Below are positions 8,987-16,746 of a DNA stretch of 64,000 bases, piece by piece (within the stretch, counting starts at the first letter, position 1; each line of letters begins with the position of its first letter). The stretch covers positions 202,015-266,014 of the forward strand of contig NZ_BMWT01000006.1 of NCBI RefSeq assembly GCF_014651375.1. Reading direction: 5' to 3'. The position numbers and the translations under genes are program-made. This DNA comes from Tateyamaria omphalii. Lineage in GTDB: Bacteria > Pseudomonadota > Alphaproteobacteria > Rhodobacterales > Rhodobacteraceae. The notes below the pieces were generated by a model. That model did not search any database, was not told where the DNA came from, and worked only from the letters and a program-made list of their open reading frames with translations.

Positions 8987-9658
8987 ATGTACATTACCTT
9001 GTCAGCGGAAACCCGCCCTGATCCGGGCCCGTTGACCCATGATGCAGCAAACCGGATGCGACCGGCAACGCTGCTCAAGCAAGGCAGGCATCTGTTTCAC
9101 GAAGGTGACGAAGTCGAACGCATCTATCAGGTCAAAACTGGCGTCGTGCGCCTGACGCGCATGCTCGAGGACGGGCGACGGCAAGTCATCGCCTTCGGGT
9201 ATCCCGGCGATATCATCGGCTTTCCGGCTGACGGGTGCCATCACACAGATTGTGAAGCGCTGGTTGATACGACCCTGAATGTGTTCCGGCGCACTGCATT
9301 GGATCACGGTGACGGCGATCCCGAACTGCACGTGGCACTATTGAAGGCAGCGCTGAAAGAGATCAGCGAGATGCAGGATCACGTCATGATGCTGGGGCGC
9401 AAATCCGCGTCCGAGCGTGTTGCGTCCTTTCTTGCTGTGATAACGCAGCGTTATGGGGAAAAGATGGGCAGTCATCGAAGGATCAGTCTGCCGATGCCGC
9501 GCAGTGACATCGCCGATTTCCTGGGCCTGACCACTGAAACGGTCAGCCGTGCATTCTCAGCTCTGCGCAACGAAGGGGTCATAGCGTTGAATGGGGCACA
9601 GACCATCATCGTCATGGAATCCGCCAGACTCCAGCAGCTTGCCTTGGGTGACGACTAA
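8987..9658 (+). CDS. fixK: FixK-type Crp/Fnr transcription regulator
   Basis: A 223-residue Crp/Fnr-family activator. It has a cyclic-nucleotide-like beta-barrel (about 28-125) with GRHLFHEGDEVERIYQVKTG and a C-terminal HTH (about 165-205) whose recognition helix ETVSRAFSALR carries the E-x-x-S-R residues that read TTGAT half-sites. The N-terminus lacks the cysteine cluster of FNR/FnrL, so it probably does not sense oxygen itself and relies on the adjacent sensor kinase and response regulator, as FixK does. A GGGGGA ribosome site precedes the ATG. Likely targets are the four TTGA-type boxes at 2280, 3685, 5228 and 11348. Confidence 0.85.
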   Translation: MYITLSAETRPDPGPLTHDAANRMRPATLLKQGRHLFHEGDEVERIYQVKTGVVRLTRMLEDGRRQVIAFGYPGDIIGFPADGCHHTDCEALVDTTLNVFRRTALDHGDGDPELHVALLKAALKEISEMQDHVMMLGRKSASERVASFLAVITQRYGEKMGSHRRISLPMPRSDIADFLGLTTETVSRAFSALRNEGVIALNGAQTIIVMESARLQQLALGDD

Positions 9659-9664
9659 ACCCGC

Positions 9665-10087
9665 TTAGGGTTCAGCCCAATATGCGCGTATCTCTTTTGG
9701 AAGGCATGCGCGCATATCTTCGACCTCGCCGCGGCTGATCCGCTCGTTCAACAGGTCAAAAACGTATCGCCCGTCGTCGGGTCCCCGAAACTCGGCTGTC
9801 TCTTGCATAGCGTCGGCGATGCGGGTTTCGAACTCCAGCCCGGTTTGTGGGGTCAGTTTGGGTTGCCAACCCTCAAACATTATCCCCCGTACCAGCATGG
9901 GAAGCTGCGCCGAAAACTATGCCATCTCGTCCTGCGGCAGCCTGTCTCGCAGGATGTGCAGCACGGCGCGCAGCAATCGCAATGTGCTGCGTTTCGAGGA
10001 ATAGCCGACCCGTTCGGACAGCTCGTTGATCCACTCATGGGTCAGGTGAACGGTTTGATCAATTGCTTCAAGGCCTTGACTGGACAT
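9665..10087 (-). pseudogene. DUF2267 protein interrupted by one in-frame amber codon
   Basis: A single continuous frame from the ATG at 10087 (ribosome site AGGAGA) encodes a full-length DUF2267 protein of about 140 residues, except for one TAG at 9919-9917. It falls between RLPQDEMA and FSAQLPMLVRGIMFEGW. Protein character on both sides is intact and no frameshift is needed. As written, translation gives a 56-residue fragment. The gene lies 19 bp downstream of the bactofilin-like gene in the same orientation and shares its FixK/FNR-like promoter. Explanations are a recent nonsense mutation, a sequencing error, or readthrough. DUF2267 proteins are small stress-associated proteins of unknown function, often next to Hsp20 and Usp genes. 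Confidence 0.75.
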
Positions 10088-10106
10088 GGGAAGTCTCCTT
10101 TCTGGA

Positions 10107-11294
10107 CTATTTGTCGTCACTGGCGACGGGCCGCATATCGACATCCAATGCGGGGTCGATATCGGGGATCAGCGCGAGGAAGGCAGCATGTGTCATGGCA
10201 CCAACCCCAAGCAGCACGAGAGTGTAGTTGGCGACCCAGCCCACGAAGGGAACAAAGTTGAGCAGTGCGACCACAACGATGGCCATGGTCAGCACAAGCA
10301 ACCGCGTTGAGATTGGTGGGTCCGCGTCCCCGCCGAAGCCGATCCAGACACGCATTGCGACTGCATAGGCCCCGAGGGCATATGCCAGGGTCCACACGGC
10401 GATCAGACCAAGCAGCGCGATGGGAATAAATGGGATGCCCACGATGGTCATCGCGACAACAGGGATGGCGCCAACTAGAATAGCCAACCCGGCCACACCC
10501 TGAAGCAGAGTCCGGCCAGGTGATGCCCCGATGGTCTTGCGCAGACATGATACCTTTTTCGGGGCAAAGCCGAGTGCGATTGCCCCCAAGACAACAAAGA
10601 AGAGCAAGCTGACAACAAATCCGAAAAATGCTGACGCGAAGGTTGGGAAGCTCGGCATGTCGCCCACTGCCTCCCTGACATTCCAAAGACGTCCGCGTTG
10701 CAGCGGAGTGAAGGTGACGCGGGCTGCTGGTGCCACGCGCTCCGGTACATCTGTGCGCGTATCGGTGGAATAGGTCAGCTGCCCCGAAATGATTGCTTCT
10801 GGCCCGAACCGCAACGTGCGGGCCGCGATGCGCACATCACCTGCAATGGCCGCGTTCAGCAACACATCCCGGCCGGTTGCCGACAGAGCGCCATCAATGG
10901 GGCCGTCCACGATGATCGTGGCCGCGGCCAGCCGGGCATTGCCATTGACGCGAGAGGACGCCTCGGTCCGGACGGTAAACCCGGCAGAGGTCAAATCCTC
11001 GCCCGCTGTACCCTTCATCGTCACGTATGCGCCCGCGGCGTACACGTCTTCATCGATGTTGACATCAATCACGACGTCAAAGCCCGCAGCGTGAAAGTCA
11101 CCCGAAGCTTGCCCCAGCACTGTGGCAGAACGTCCCGCAACAAATACGTCGCCGCTTGTCTCGACCGTTTGGGTGATCGTTTCGCCCGAGATGAAAGTAT
11201 CACCGCCGTGCTCGGAAATCTCGATCTCCGAAACCGCAGGCGCTGCCGCAAAAACAGCCAGCATGCTCAGGATCGCCGCACATCTGTTCCGCAT
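10107..11294 (-). CDS. Bactofilin-like / polymer-forming membrane protein
   Basis: A 395-residue exported membrane protein. A signal peptide (about 1-22, AAILSMLAVFAAAPAVS) is followed by a repetitive beta-rich region (about 25-180) with recurring GDV/AGxxV turns resembling the right-handed beta-helix of bactofilins. The C-terminal third (about 220-385) has four or five membrane segments. The beta-helix would lie in the periplasm. The ATG at 11294 follows GAGTGGGTGAG; the frame extends upstream to 11354, but that would cover the FixK/FNR-like box at 11348-11361 and hide the signal peptide. First gene of a unit with DUF2267, divergent from hsp20. A scaffold or envelope-stress role is inference. 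Confidence 0.7.
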   Translation of the reverse strand: MRNRCAAILSMLAVFAAAPAVSEIEISEHGGDTFISGETITQTVETSGDVFVAGRSATVLGQASGDFHAAGFDVVIDVNIDEDVYAAGAYVTMKGTAGEDLTSAGFTVRTEASSRVNGNARLAAATIIVDGPIDGALSATGRDVLLNAAIAGDVRIAARTLRFGPEAIISGQLTYSTDTRTDVPERVAPAARVTFTPLQRGRLWNVREAVGDMPSFPTFASAFFGFVVSLLFFVVLGAIALGFAPKKVSCLRKTIGASPGRTLLQGVAGLAILVGAIPVVAMTIVGIPFIPIALLGLIAVWTLAYALGAYAVAMRVWIGFGGDADPPISTRLLVLTMAIVVVALLNFVPFVGWVANYTLVLLGVGAMTHAAFLALIPDIDPALDVDMRPVASDDK

Positions 11295-11347
11295 CTCACC
11301 CACTCCGTTGTTGCGGCCTCTGCCTAGCGCGAGATGCAAGATTGAAA

Positions 11348-11361
11348 TTGACAATCATCAA
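11348..11361. promoter_or_regulatory. FixK/FNR-like box between bactofilin-like gene and hsp20
   Basis: TTGACAATCATCAA is an exact match to TTGAY-N4-RTCAA. Its centre is about 60 bp from the leftward start (11294) and 75 bp from the rightward start (11430), so one site could serve both. Confidence 0.75.
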
Positions 11362-11429
11362 TCGGCAGCGGGCCGAATTTGTTACACGCTGATCGTCCAG
11401 AACCCAGTTAGCTCGAAAGGATGCACAAG

Positions 11430-11900
11430 ATGTCAAATCCGAACTTGCCCGGTCGGGGCCATGGGATGTACCCGCCCTTTTTCCAGTCCTTTCAAAAGGA
11501 AATGGCGCAAATGCTGGATCACCTGCGGGGTACGGCGGTGCCGCAACCCACAGAGGACGGAAGCCCTTTGATGCTTGCCGTCGATGTGGCCGAAACCGAC
11601 ACTGGCCTTGAAATCAGCGCAGATGTCCCCGGCGTCGACGAAGCCGACCTCGATGTGTCGGTGCACGGAGACACATTGGTCATAAAGGGACAAAAAGGCG
11701 CTGACCGTGAGGAAAAGCACAAGGATTACCACCTTGTCGAACGCAGCTACGGACGCTTTCGTCGTCATATCCCATTGGGCTTTGTCCCGGAGGAGGGTGC
11801 AGTAAAGGCGGAGTTTGCCAATGGTGTCCTCAAACTCCAGATCGACAGGCCGGAAAACGCACCGCCGGGTGTTCAGAAAATCAACATCGGCGCATCGTGA
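11430..11900 (+). CDS. Small heat-shock protein Hsp20
   Basis: A 156-residue ATP-independent holdase. The alpha-crystallin domain spans about 45-145: strands LEISADVPGVDEADLDVSVHG, then RSYGRFRRHIPLG and the hallmark ANGVLKLQIDRP near the end. It belongs to the class A-like Hsp20s of alphaproteobacteria. I chose the ATG at 11430, which is nine bases after AAAGG; the ATG at 11421 abuts that site. The FixK/FNR-like box at 11348-11361 points to oxygen-limitation control rather than heat alone. A GC-rich hairpin follows the stop. Confidence 0.93.
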   Translation: MSNPNLPGRGHGMYPPFFQSFQKEMAQMLDHLRGTAVPQPTEDGSPLMLAVDVAETDTGLEISADVPGVDEADLDVSVHGDTLVIKGQKGADREEKHKDYHLVERSYGRFRRHIPLGFVPEEGAVKAEFANGVLKLQIDRPENAPPGVQKINIGAS

Positions 11901-11907
11901 ACAAATT

Positions 11908-11932
11908 GGCCCGGTGCGTGTCGCGCCGGGCC
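11908..11932 (+). terminator. GC-rich hairpin after hsp20
   Basis: Arms GGCCCGGTGCG and CGCGCCGGGCC pair at 10 of 11 positions around a TGT loop, eight bases after the hsp20 stop. No T-run follows, so termination efficiency is uncertain. Confidence 0.55.
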
Positions 11933-12419
11933 ACGCCAAACCCAAGGGAAACCGGCCACAGTGATTCAGTCGACTGGTCCCCTTTGGTTTAGTACTCGGC
12001 CACAGACAGTCGGCCACAAAAGCCGGCGCTACTGGTCGCCGGAGAGCGGGGGAACATCCGAGGCGCGGCGCGTGTGCACAGGCCTAGACGCCAAAAGCCC
12101 TATGGGTGCAATAGCGGGCGATCCGCATCCTGGTCTGATCGGCATCTTTCCAGCCCACGGATGAGACAGGTTAGGACCTGATGTCAGTGCGTTTGGGTGC
12201 TGCACGTACGCATCCGTATCATCAGTCGGTTTAGGAGGGGCACATCGACTTCCCCGCCGTCGCTGACATATTCAAATCCATGGAGTACAACGGCTGAACA
12301 GTGATCGGAGCGGAACATGATCGGGCATGAGCACGGCCCTTCGAATGATCGAAGCTCGGCTTTGACGACGTAATTGAACTCTACGGGCTCTCAGGCCCGC
12401 CGCTAGAAAGACAGGTTTC
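11933..12419. other. Intergenic, no gene seen
   Basis: About 490 bp between hsp20 and iolB. No frame has protein character, and I see no FixK/FNR- or Zur-type box. The iolB promoter should lie in the right half. Confidence 0.5.
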
Positions 12420-13226
12420 ATGGCAGATCTTCTCAGAAAACCGTTTGGCGCGCGTGGCAAGGTCCACCAAATCACGCCGGAAAGCGCTGGCTGGCGCTAT
12501 GTGGGTTTCTCGCTCTACCACCTCAAGGCCGGTGACAAGGCATCGGAGGCCACAGGCGAAACCGAGGTGATCCTGGTCATGGTCGAGGGTAAGGCCGCGA
12601 TCACCGGTGGTGGTCAGGATTGGGGCGTGTTGGGTGACCGAATGAATGTCTTTGAACGGACACCGCCGCATTGCCTATATTTGCCGAACGGGAGCGCGTG
12701 GAGCGCTGTCGCCGAAACAGAGTGTGTCCTGGCTGTTTGCTCGGCACCTGGACAGGGTGGACACACACCCCGCCGTATTGGACCTGATGGGATCACTCTG
12801 ACCGAACGTGGCAAAGGCACCAACACGCGGTACATCAATAACATCGCCATGGAAGCCGAGGACTACGCGGACAGCCTGTTGGTCACCGAGGTTTTCACAC
12901 CTGCAGGCCACTGGTCGAGTTTCCCAAGCCACCGCCACGACGAAGACGACTTCCCGCGCATCACCTATCTTGAAGAAACCTATTACCACCGCCTGAACCC
13001 AGCCAACGGCTTCGGCGTTCAGAGGGTGTATACGGATGACGGCCAACTTGATGAAACCATGGCGGTTTCGGATGGTGATGTTGTTCTGGTCCCACGCGGC
13101 CATCACCCATGCGGTGCACCCTACGGTTTCGAGATGTACTATCTAAACGTGATGGCCGGCCCTATGCGCAAGTGGCGCTTCGTTCCAGCGCCCGAGGTTG
13201 AGTGGATATTGGAACGGGACAGTTGA
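12420..13226 (+). CDS. iolB: 5-deoxy-glucuronate isomerase
   Basis: A 268-residue cytosolic bicupin enzyme that converts 5-deoxy-D-glucuronate to 2-deoxy-5-keto-D-gluconate in myo-inositol breakdown. Family signatures are present: GWRYVGFSLYHLKAG near the N-terminus, the metal-binding cluster SSFPSHRHDEDDFPRITYLEE around residues 162-182, and VLVPRGHHPCGAPYGFEMYYLNVMAG near 220-247. Length matches IolB. No other iol gene is in the window, so the rest of the pathway must lie elsewhere. It is convergent with znuB. Confidence 0.95.
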   Translation: MADLLRKPFGARGKVHQITPESAGWRYVGFSLYHLKAGDKASEATGETEVILVMVEGKAAITGGGQDWGVLGDRMNVFERTPPHCLYLPNGSAWSAVAETECVLAVCSAPGQGGHTPRRIGPDGITLTERGKGTNTRYINNIAMEAEDYADSLLVTEVFTPAGHWSSFPSHRHDEDDFPRITYLEETYYHRLNPANGFGVQRVYTDDGQLDETMAVSDGDVVLVPRGHHPCGAPYGFEMYYLNVMAGPMRKWRFVPAPEVEWILERDS

Positions 13227-13428
13227 TCAGCCGGTCTGCTCCCCGCGCGCCGTCTACTTTGACGGAATGTGCCATGTGATCTGATTCCGTGTGAGAAAGG
13301 GTGCATGACAGAATGCGGCCTGGGTTTAATCCTTTGCCCCATACGGTGCGGACAAACGGGCTGAAAGGCTGTGTTGGGGCCTGGAGACAGAGCAACGAAT
13401 GCACCCAAGACTCGGCCCAATCAGAGGG

Positions 13429-14226
13429 TCAGGCCGTGCCTTTTCCACGCCATCCTTTCAAATTCAGGACGGCAAATAGTATTGCCGCAACGCAAACGAT
13501 AGATGGTCCCGCGGGTGTGTCAAAGACATATGCACCCCGAAGCCCTGCGATGGCAGAGAGTGTTCCAATCGCAGCAGCCGTGACAGCCATCGCTTCCGGT
13601 GTCCGCGCCGTCACACGGGCAGCCGCGGCCGGAATAATGAGAAGCGCAGCAATCAGCAGGACACCCACAACCTTGATCGCGACGGCCACGGTAATGGCCA
13701 AGCTCATGGTCAGGATCAACTGCTCGCGCTTGGGATCAATGCCGCTGGCGTAGGCAAGATCCTCGTTCAAAGTTGATGCCAGCAGTGCCGACCAGCGCCA
13801 CACAATCAGGGCAACCACCAACGCAGCACCACCCCAAATGACAAGCAGGTCTGTACGCGATACAGCCAGAATGTCTCCGAACAAATAGGCCATCAGATCA
13901 ATGCGGATGCCGGACAGGAACGATACTGCCACAAGCCCGAACGCCAAGGCGGAGTGCGCCATAACACCTAGAAGCGTATCCATCGCGTACCCGCGCCCAG
14001 CAAGGCTGGTCACGGTCATCGCCATGATGAGAGCAACAATGAGCGCGCCCGAGAAAATTGATAGTTCAAGCGCAAGTGACAGAGCAACGCCCAAGATGGC
14101 AGCGTGTGCTGTGGCATCGCCGAAATAGGCCATGCGGCGCCAGACGACGAAACACCCCAACGGTGCAGCCGCGCATGCAACGCCAATTCCCGCAAGCGTT
14201 GCGCGTGTCATGAAATCGTCAAGCAT
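13429..14226 (-). CDS. znuB: Zinc ABC transporter permease
   Basis: A 265-residue ABC-3 family permease with about seven or eight membrane segments. It carries the family stretches YFGDATAHAAILGVAL and KVVGVLLIAALLIIPAAAAR. It forms the inner-membrane channel for Zn(II) with ZnuC and ZnuA. Its ATG shares one base with the znuC stop (TAATG), so the two are translationally coupled in a zur-znuC-znuB operon. Confidence 0.95.
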   Translation of the reverse strand: MLDDFMTRATLAGIGVACAAAPLGCFVVWRRMAYFGDATAHAAILGVALSLALELSIFSGALIVALIMAMTVTSLAGRGYAMDTLLGVMAHSALAFGLVAVSFLSGIRIDLMAYLFGDILAVSRTDLLVIWGGAALVVALIVWRWSALLASTLNEDLAYASGIDPKREQLILTMSLAITVAVAIKVVGVLLIAALLIIPAAAARVTARTPEAMAVTAAAIGTLSAIAGLRGAYVFDTPAGPSIVCVAAILFAVLNLKGWRGKGTA

Positions 14227-14957
14227 TATTCAGCGGCCTTTTGGCTGGGTCCGTGATGATGATCGTGATCATGCCGGTACAGGGCCAAGGCGCCTCCGGT
14301 TCCGGCACCAAACAGAGCACGATACTCGGGTGCTGACGCGACGACCGCCGGGGAGCCCTGACAACAGACATGACCGTTCAGGCAAACCACCCGGTCCGAT
14401 GCGCTCATCACCACGTGCAAATCATGGCTGATCATGAGAATCGCGCACCCGGTTTGTTCACGAACCATCTCGATTTGACGATAAAACGACGCTGATCCAG
14501 GTTGGTCCAGCCCCTGTGTCGCCTCATCAAGCAGTAGAACATCTGGTGTGTTGATCAATGCCCGGGCAAGCAGCACACGCTGGAACTGGCCGCCGGAAAG
14601 TTGCGTCATCTGGCGGTCCAGCAAATCGGGCACGCCAGCCGCATTCAGCGCTTCATTGCATTTGCTCAATGGAACCCGTTCGGTGAGGCGCAAAAAGCGT
14701 GCCACCGTTATCGGCAGGGTCTGGTCAATGTGCAGCTTTTGCGGCACGTAGCCGATTTTTAACCGAGGTGATAACTGAACCTGCCCGGCAGCGGGTTTTG
14801 TGGCGCCAATGATGGCGCGCAGTAGGCTGGTCTTCCCCGACCCGTTTGGGCCGACAATAGTCACAATCTCACCTGACGACAGTGTCAGATCGACATCGCG
14901 CAACACCGTGTTCGCGCCATATGCGACGCACAGGTTCGTGACGGTAATCAAGGTCAT
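14226..14957 (-). CDS. znuC: Zinc ABC transporter ATP-binding protein
   Basis: A 243-residue ABC ATPase. Walker A is GPNGSGKTSL (about 35-44), the signature is LSGGQFQRV and Walker B is VLLLDEATQGLD. The C-terminus is His-rich (HDHDHHHG), as is common in ZnuC. The frame opens far upstream, but the ATG at 14957 is the family start and overlaps the zur stop by 4 bp (ATGA), which indicates coupling. It energises zinc uptake with ZnuB and ZnuA. Confidence 0.95.
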   Translation of the reverse strand: MTLITVTNLCVAYGANTVLRDVDLTLSSGEIVTIVGPNGSGKTSLLRAIIGATKPAAGQVQLSPRLKIGYVPQKLHIDQTLPITVARFLRLTERVPLSKCNEALNAAGVPDLLDRQMTQLSGGQFQRVLLARALINTPDVLLLDEATQGLDQPGSASFYRQIEMVREQTGCAILMISHDLHVVMSASDRVVCLNGHVCCQGSPAVVASAPEYRALFGAGTGGALALYRHDHDHHHGPSQKAAE

Positions 14958-15487
14958 GCGTCTGTCTTGTCGATACAGGTTGGGCAGACGCCTTCGGCTT
15001 CGACGACTGTCTTTTCGATCTGAAATCCGGCGGCTTTTGCCGCATCGCCCAAAACACCCTTGGCCGGGGCCGACTGCGCCTCGGCCACGGAATCGCACAG
15101 TCGGCAAATCATGAAGGCGGGAGAATGGCTTTCGCCGGGATGACTGCAGGCGACAAACGCGTTCAATCTCTCGATCTTGTGTACGAAACCGTTTTCCGTG
15201 AGAAAATCCAGCGCACGATAGGCGACAGGGGGTTGCGACCCGAAACCCGCGTCTTTCAAAAGGTCAAGAAGCGCATAAGCCCCCAAAGCACGATGTTCTT
15301 GGAGCAGCAATTCCAAGACCTTCCTGCGCACGGGTGTGAACCTGAGCCCGACATCAGCACAGCGCGCTTCTGCCGCTGCCAAGGCGCTGGCTACACACCG
15401 ATCGTGATCGTGGCTCTGAAACCCCAAAGGGGATCCTTTGTCGGCAGGCTCGGATGGGTGGTTGCTTGTCATGGAATTGGTGATCAT
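14954..15487 (-). CDS. zur: Zinc uptake regulator, Fur family
   Basis: A 177-residue Fur-family repressor. The winged helix (LRFTPVRRKVLELLLQEHRALGAYALLDLL) is followed by a dimerisation domain with structural-zinc cysteine pairs (CRLCD and CPTC) and a His-containing regulatory site (HPGESHSP). With zinc bound it should repress the znu genes. It is first in the leftward zur-znuC-znuB operon and divergent from znuA, with a Zur-like box just upstream, so it is probably autoregulated. The start is the ATG at 15487; the ATG at 15472 is an alternative. Confidence 0.92.
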   Translation of the reverse strand: MITNSMTSNHPSEPADKGSPLGFQSHDHDRCVASALAAAEARCADVGLRFTPVRRKVLELLLQEHRALGAYALLDLLKDAGFGSQPPVAYRALDFLTENGFVHKIERLNAFVACSHPGESHSPAFMICRLCDSVAEAQSAPAKGVLGDAAKAAGFQIEKTVVEAEGVCPTCIDKTDA

Positions 15488-15503
15488 GTATGGCAGATGT
15501 AAC

Positions 15504-15516
15504 GTTATAAAATCAC
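15504..15516. promoter_or_regulatory. Zur-type box between zur and znuA
   Basis: GTTATAAAATCAC resembles GTTAT-N3-ATAAC with one mismatch in the right arm. It lies in the 41-bp gap between the divergent zur and znuA starts, where it could block both. Confidence 0.55.
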
Positions 15517-15528
15517 AAGGTCGTTGGA

Positions 15529-16746
15529 ATGTCTAGGAAGCTTCTTTCTCTCTCTGTCTTTGCCGCACTTTTGGGTGGCACCGCAATGGCGGATGTGCCG
15601 AACGTTGCGGCGGACATTGCGCCGGTTCACTCGCTTGTGGCACGTGTGATGAAAGGTGTCGGAACACCAGAACTGGTCATTCCGTCAGGGGATTCACCCC
15701 ACGGGTTCAGCATGCGGCCGTCATCTGCCAGGGCACTGCAAGAGGCTGATGTCGTGTTTTGGATAGGGCATGACCTGACCCCGCAACTTGAAGACGCTAT
15801 TGAAACGCTGGCCGAAGGCGCGGCGGTCACGGAGCTGCTTGAAGCAGATGGCGTCACATTGCTCGACTTCCGGGAAGGGGCACTTTTTGAGGCCCATGAC
15901 CATGGTGATGACGACGACCATGATGACCACGATGCTCATGAAGAGCATGGTCACGACGATGCCGAGGCCGACGAGCATGATCACGAAAACCATGATGATC
16001 ACGAAGGCCACGATCATGAAGACCATGCTGAGAAGGATGATCACGGGCACGATGACCACGATCACGATGGTCACGGACACGAAGAGGTCAAGGCAGAAGG
16101 CCACGACCATGACCATGACCATGATCACAATCATGACGAACATGCGCATAATGATCATGGCGAAGAAGATCATGCCGAACACGGTGATCATGATAACCAC
16201 GACGATCATGCCGGTCACGAAGGCCATGATCATGGCGACCATGATCCCCATGCTTGGCTTTCCCTTCAGAACGCAAGCGTATGGCTGAACGTGATCGCCG
16301 CGCAGTTGTCATCGGCTGACCCCGACAACGCTGGTGCTTATTTTGCGAATGCGGCAGCGGCCCGCGAAGAGCTGGCAGCCCTGTCCGCAGACGTCAATGC
16401 AACCCTGGATCCGGTGCGCGGAGGCAGCTTTGTGGTTTTCCACGATGCGTATCAATATTTCGAAAATGACTTCGATTTTCCTGCGTCGGGTGCAATTTCC
16501 ATCGCTGATGCATCTGACCCAAGCCCCGCGCGGATTGCCGAAATACAAGGCCGGATACGCGACGAGGCTGTTGACTGTGTTCTGGCTGAACCACAGTTCA
16601 ACCCAGGCCTTGTCGCGACAGTTCTGGAAGGAACCGAAGCAAACACAAGCGTTATCGACCCACTTGGCGCTGAACTGGAAATAGGGCCAAAACTCTATCC
16701 GCAGCTGATCCGAAACATGGCAAACACGTTGGCGGAATGCCTCTAA
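15529..16746 (+). CDS. znuA: Zinc-binding periplasmic protein with giant His-rich insert
   Basis: A 405-residue cluster A-I solute-binding protein. The signal peptide ends at AMA (about residue 21). Core zinc ligands are in place: His34 (APVHSL), His58 (DSPHGF), the later His in VVFHDAYQYF and the Asp in ISIADASDPSP. Between about 121 and 241 lies a low-complexity acidic insert in which I count 39 His among some 120 residues; most ZnuA loops are about 20-40 residues. It should deliver Zn(II) to ZnuBC, and the loop may scavenge or buffer zinc. It overlaps the next gene by 10 bp. The Zur-type box is 13 bp upstream of the ATG. Confidence 0.93.
   Translation: MSRKLLSLSVFAALLGGTAMADVPNVAADIAPVHSLVARVMKGVGTPELVIPSGDSPHGFSMRPSSARALQEADVVFWIGHDLTPQLEDAIETLAEGAAVTELLEADGVTLLDFREGALFEAHDHGDDDDHDDHDAHEEHGHDDAEADEHDHENHDDHEGHDHEDHAEKDDHGHDDHDHDGHGHEEVKAEGHDHDHDHDHNHDEHAHNDHGEEDHAEHGDHDNHDDHAGHEGHDHGDHDPHAWLSLQNASVWLNVIAAQLSSADPDNAGAYFANAAAAREELAALSADVNATLDPVRGGSFVVFHDAYQYFENDFDFPASGAISIADASDPSPARIAEIQGRIRDEAVDCVLAEPQFNPGLVATVLEGTEANTSVIDPLGAELEIGPKLYPQLIRNMANTLAECL

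Noticed and set aside
9656..9674. AACCC-GGGTT hairpin as terminator between fixK and DUF2267
   Set aside because: Stem of only five pairs without a T-run; too weak to annotate.
15900..16250. Short tandem repeats that look CRISPR-like
   Set aside because: They are degenerate His/Asp codons within znuA, with no fixed repeat or spacer length and no cas genes.
15721..16251. Met/Val-rich minus-strand frame resembling a membrane protein
   Set aside because: It is the reverse complement of the His/Asp-rich codons of znuA (CAT/CAC and GAT/GAC read backward give Met, Val and Ile).
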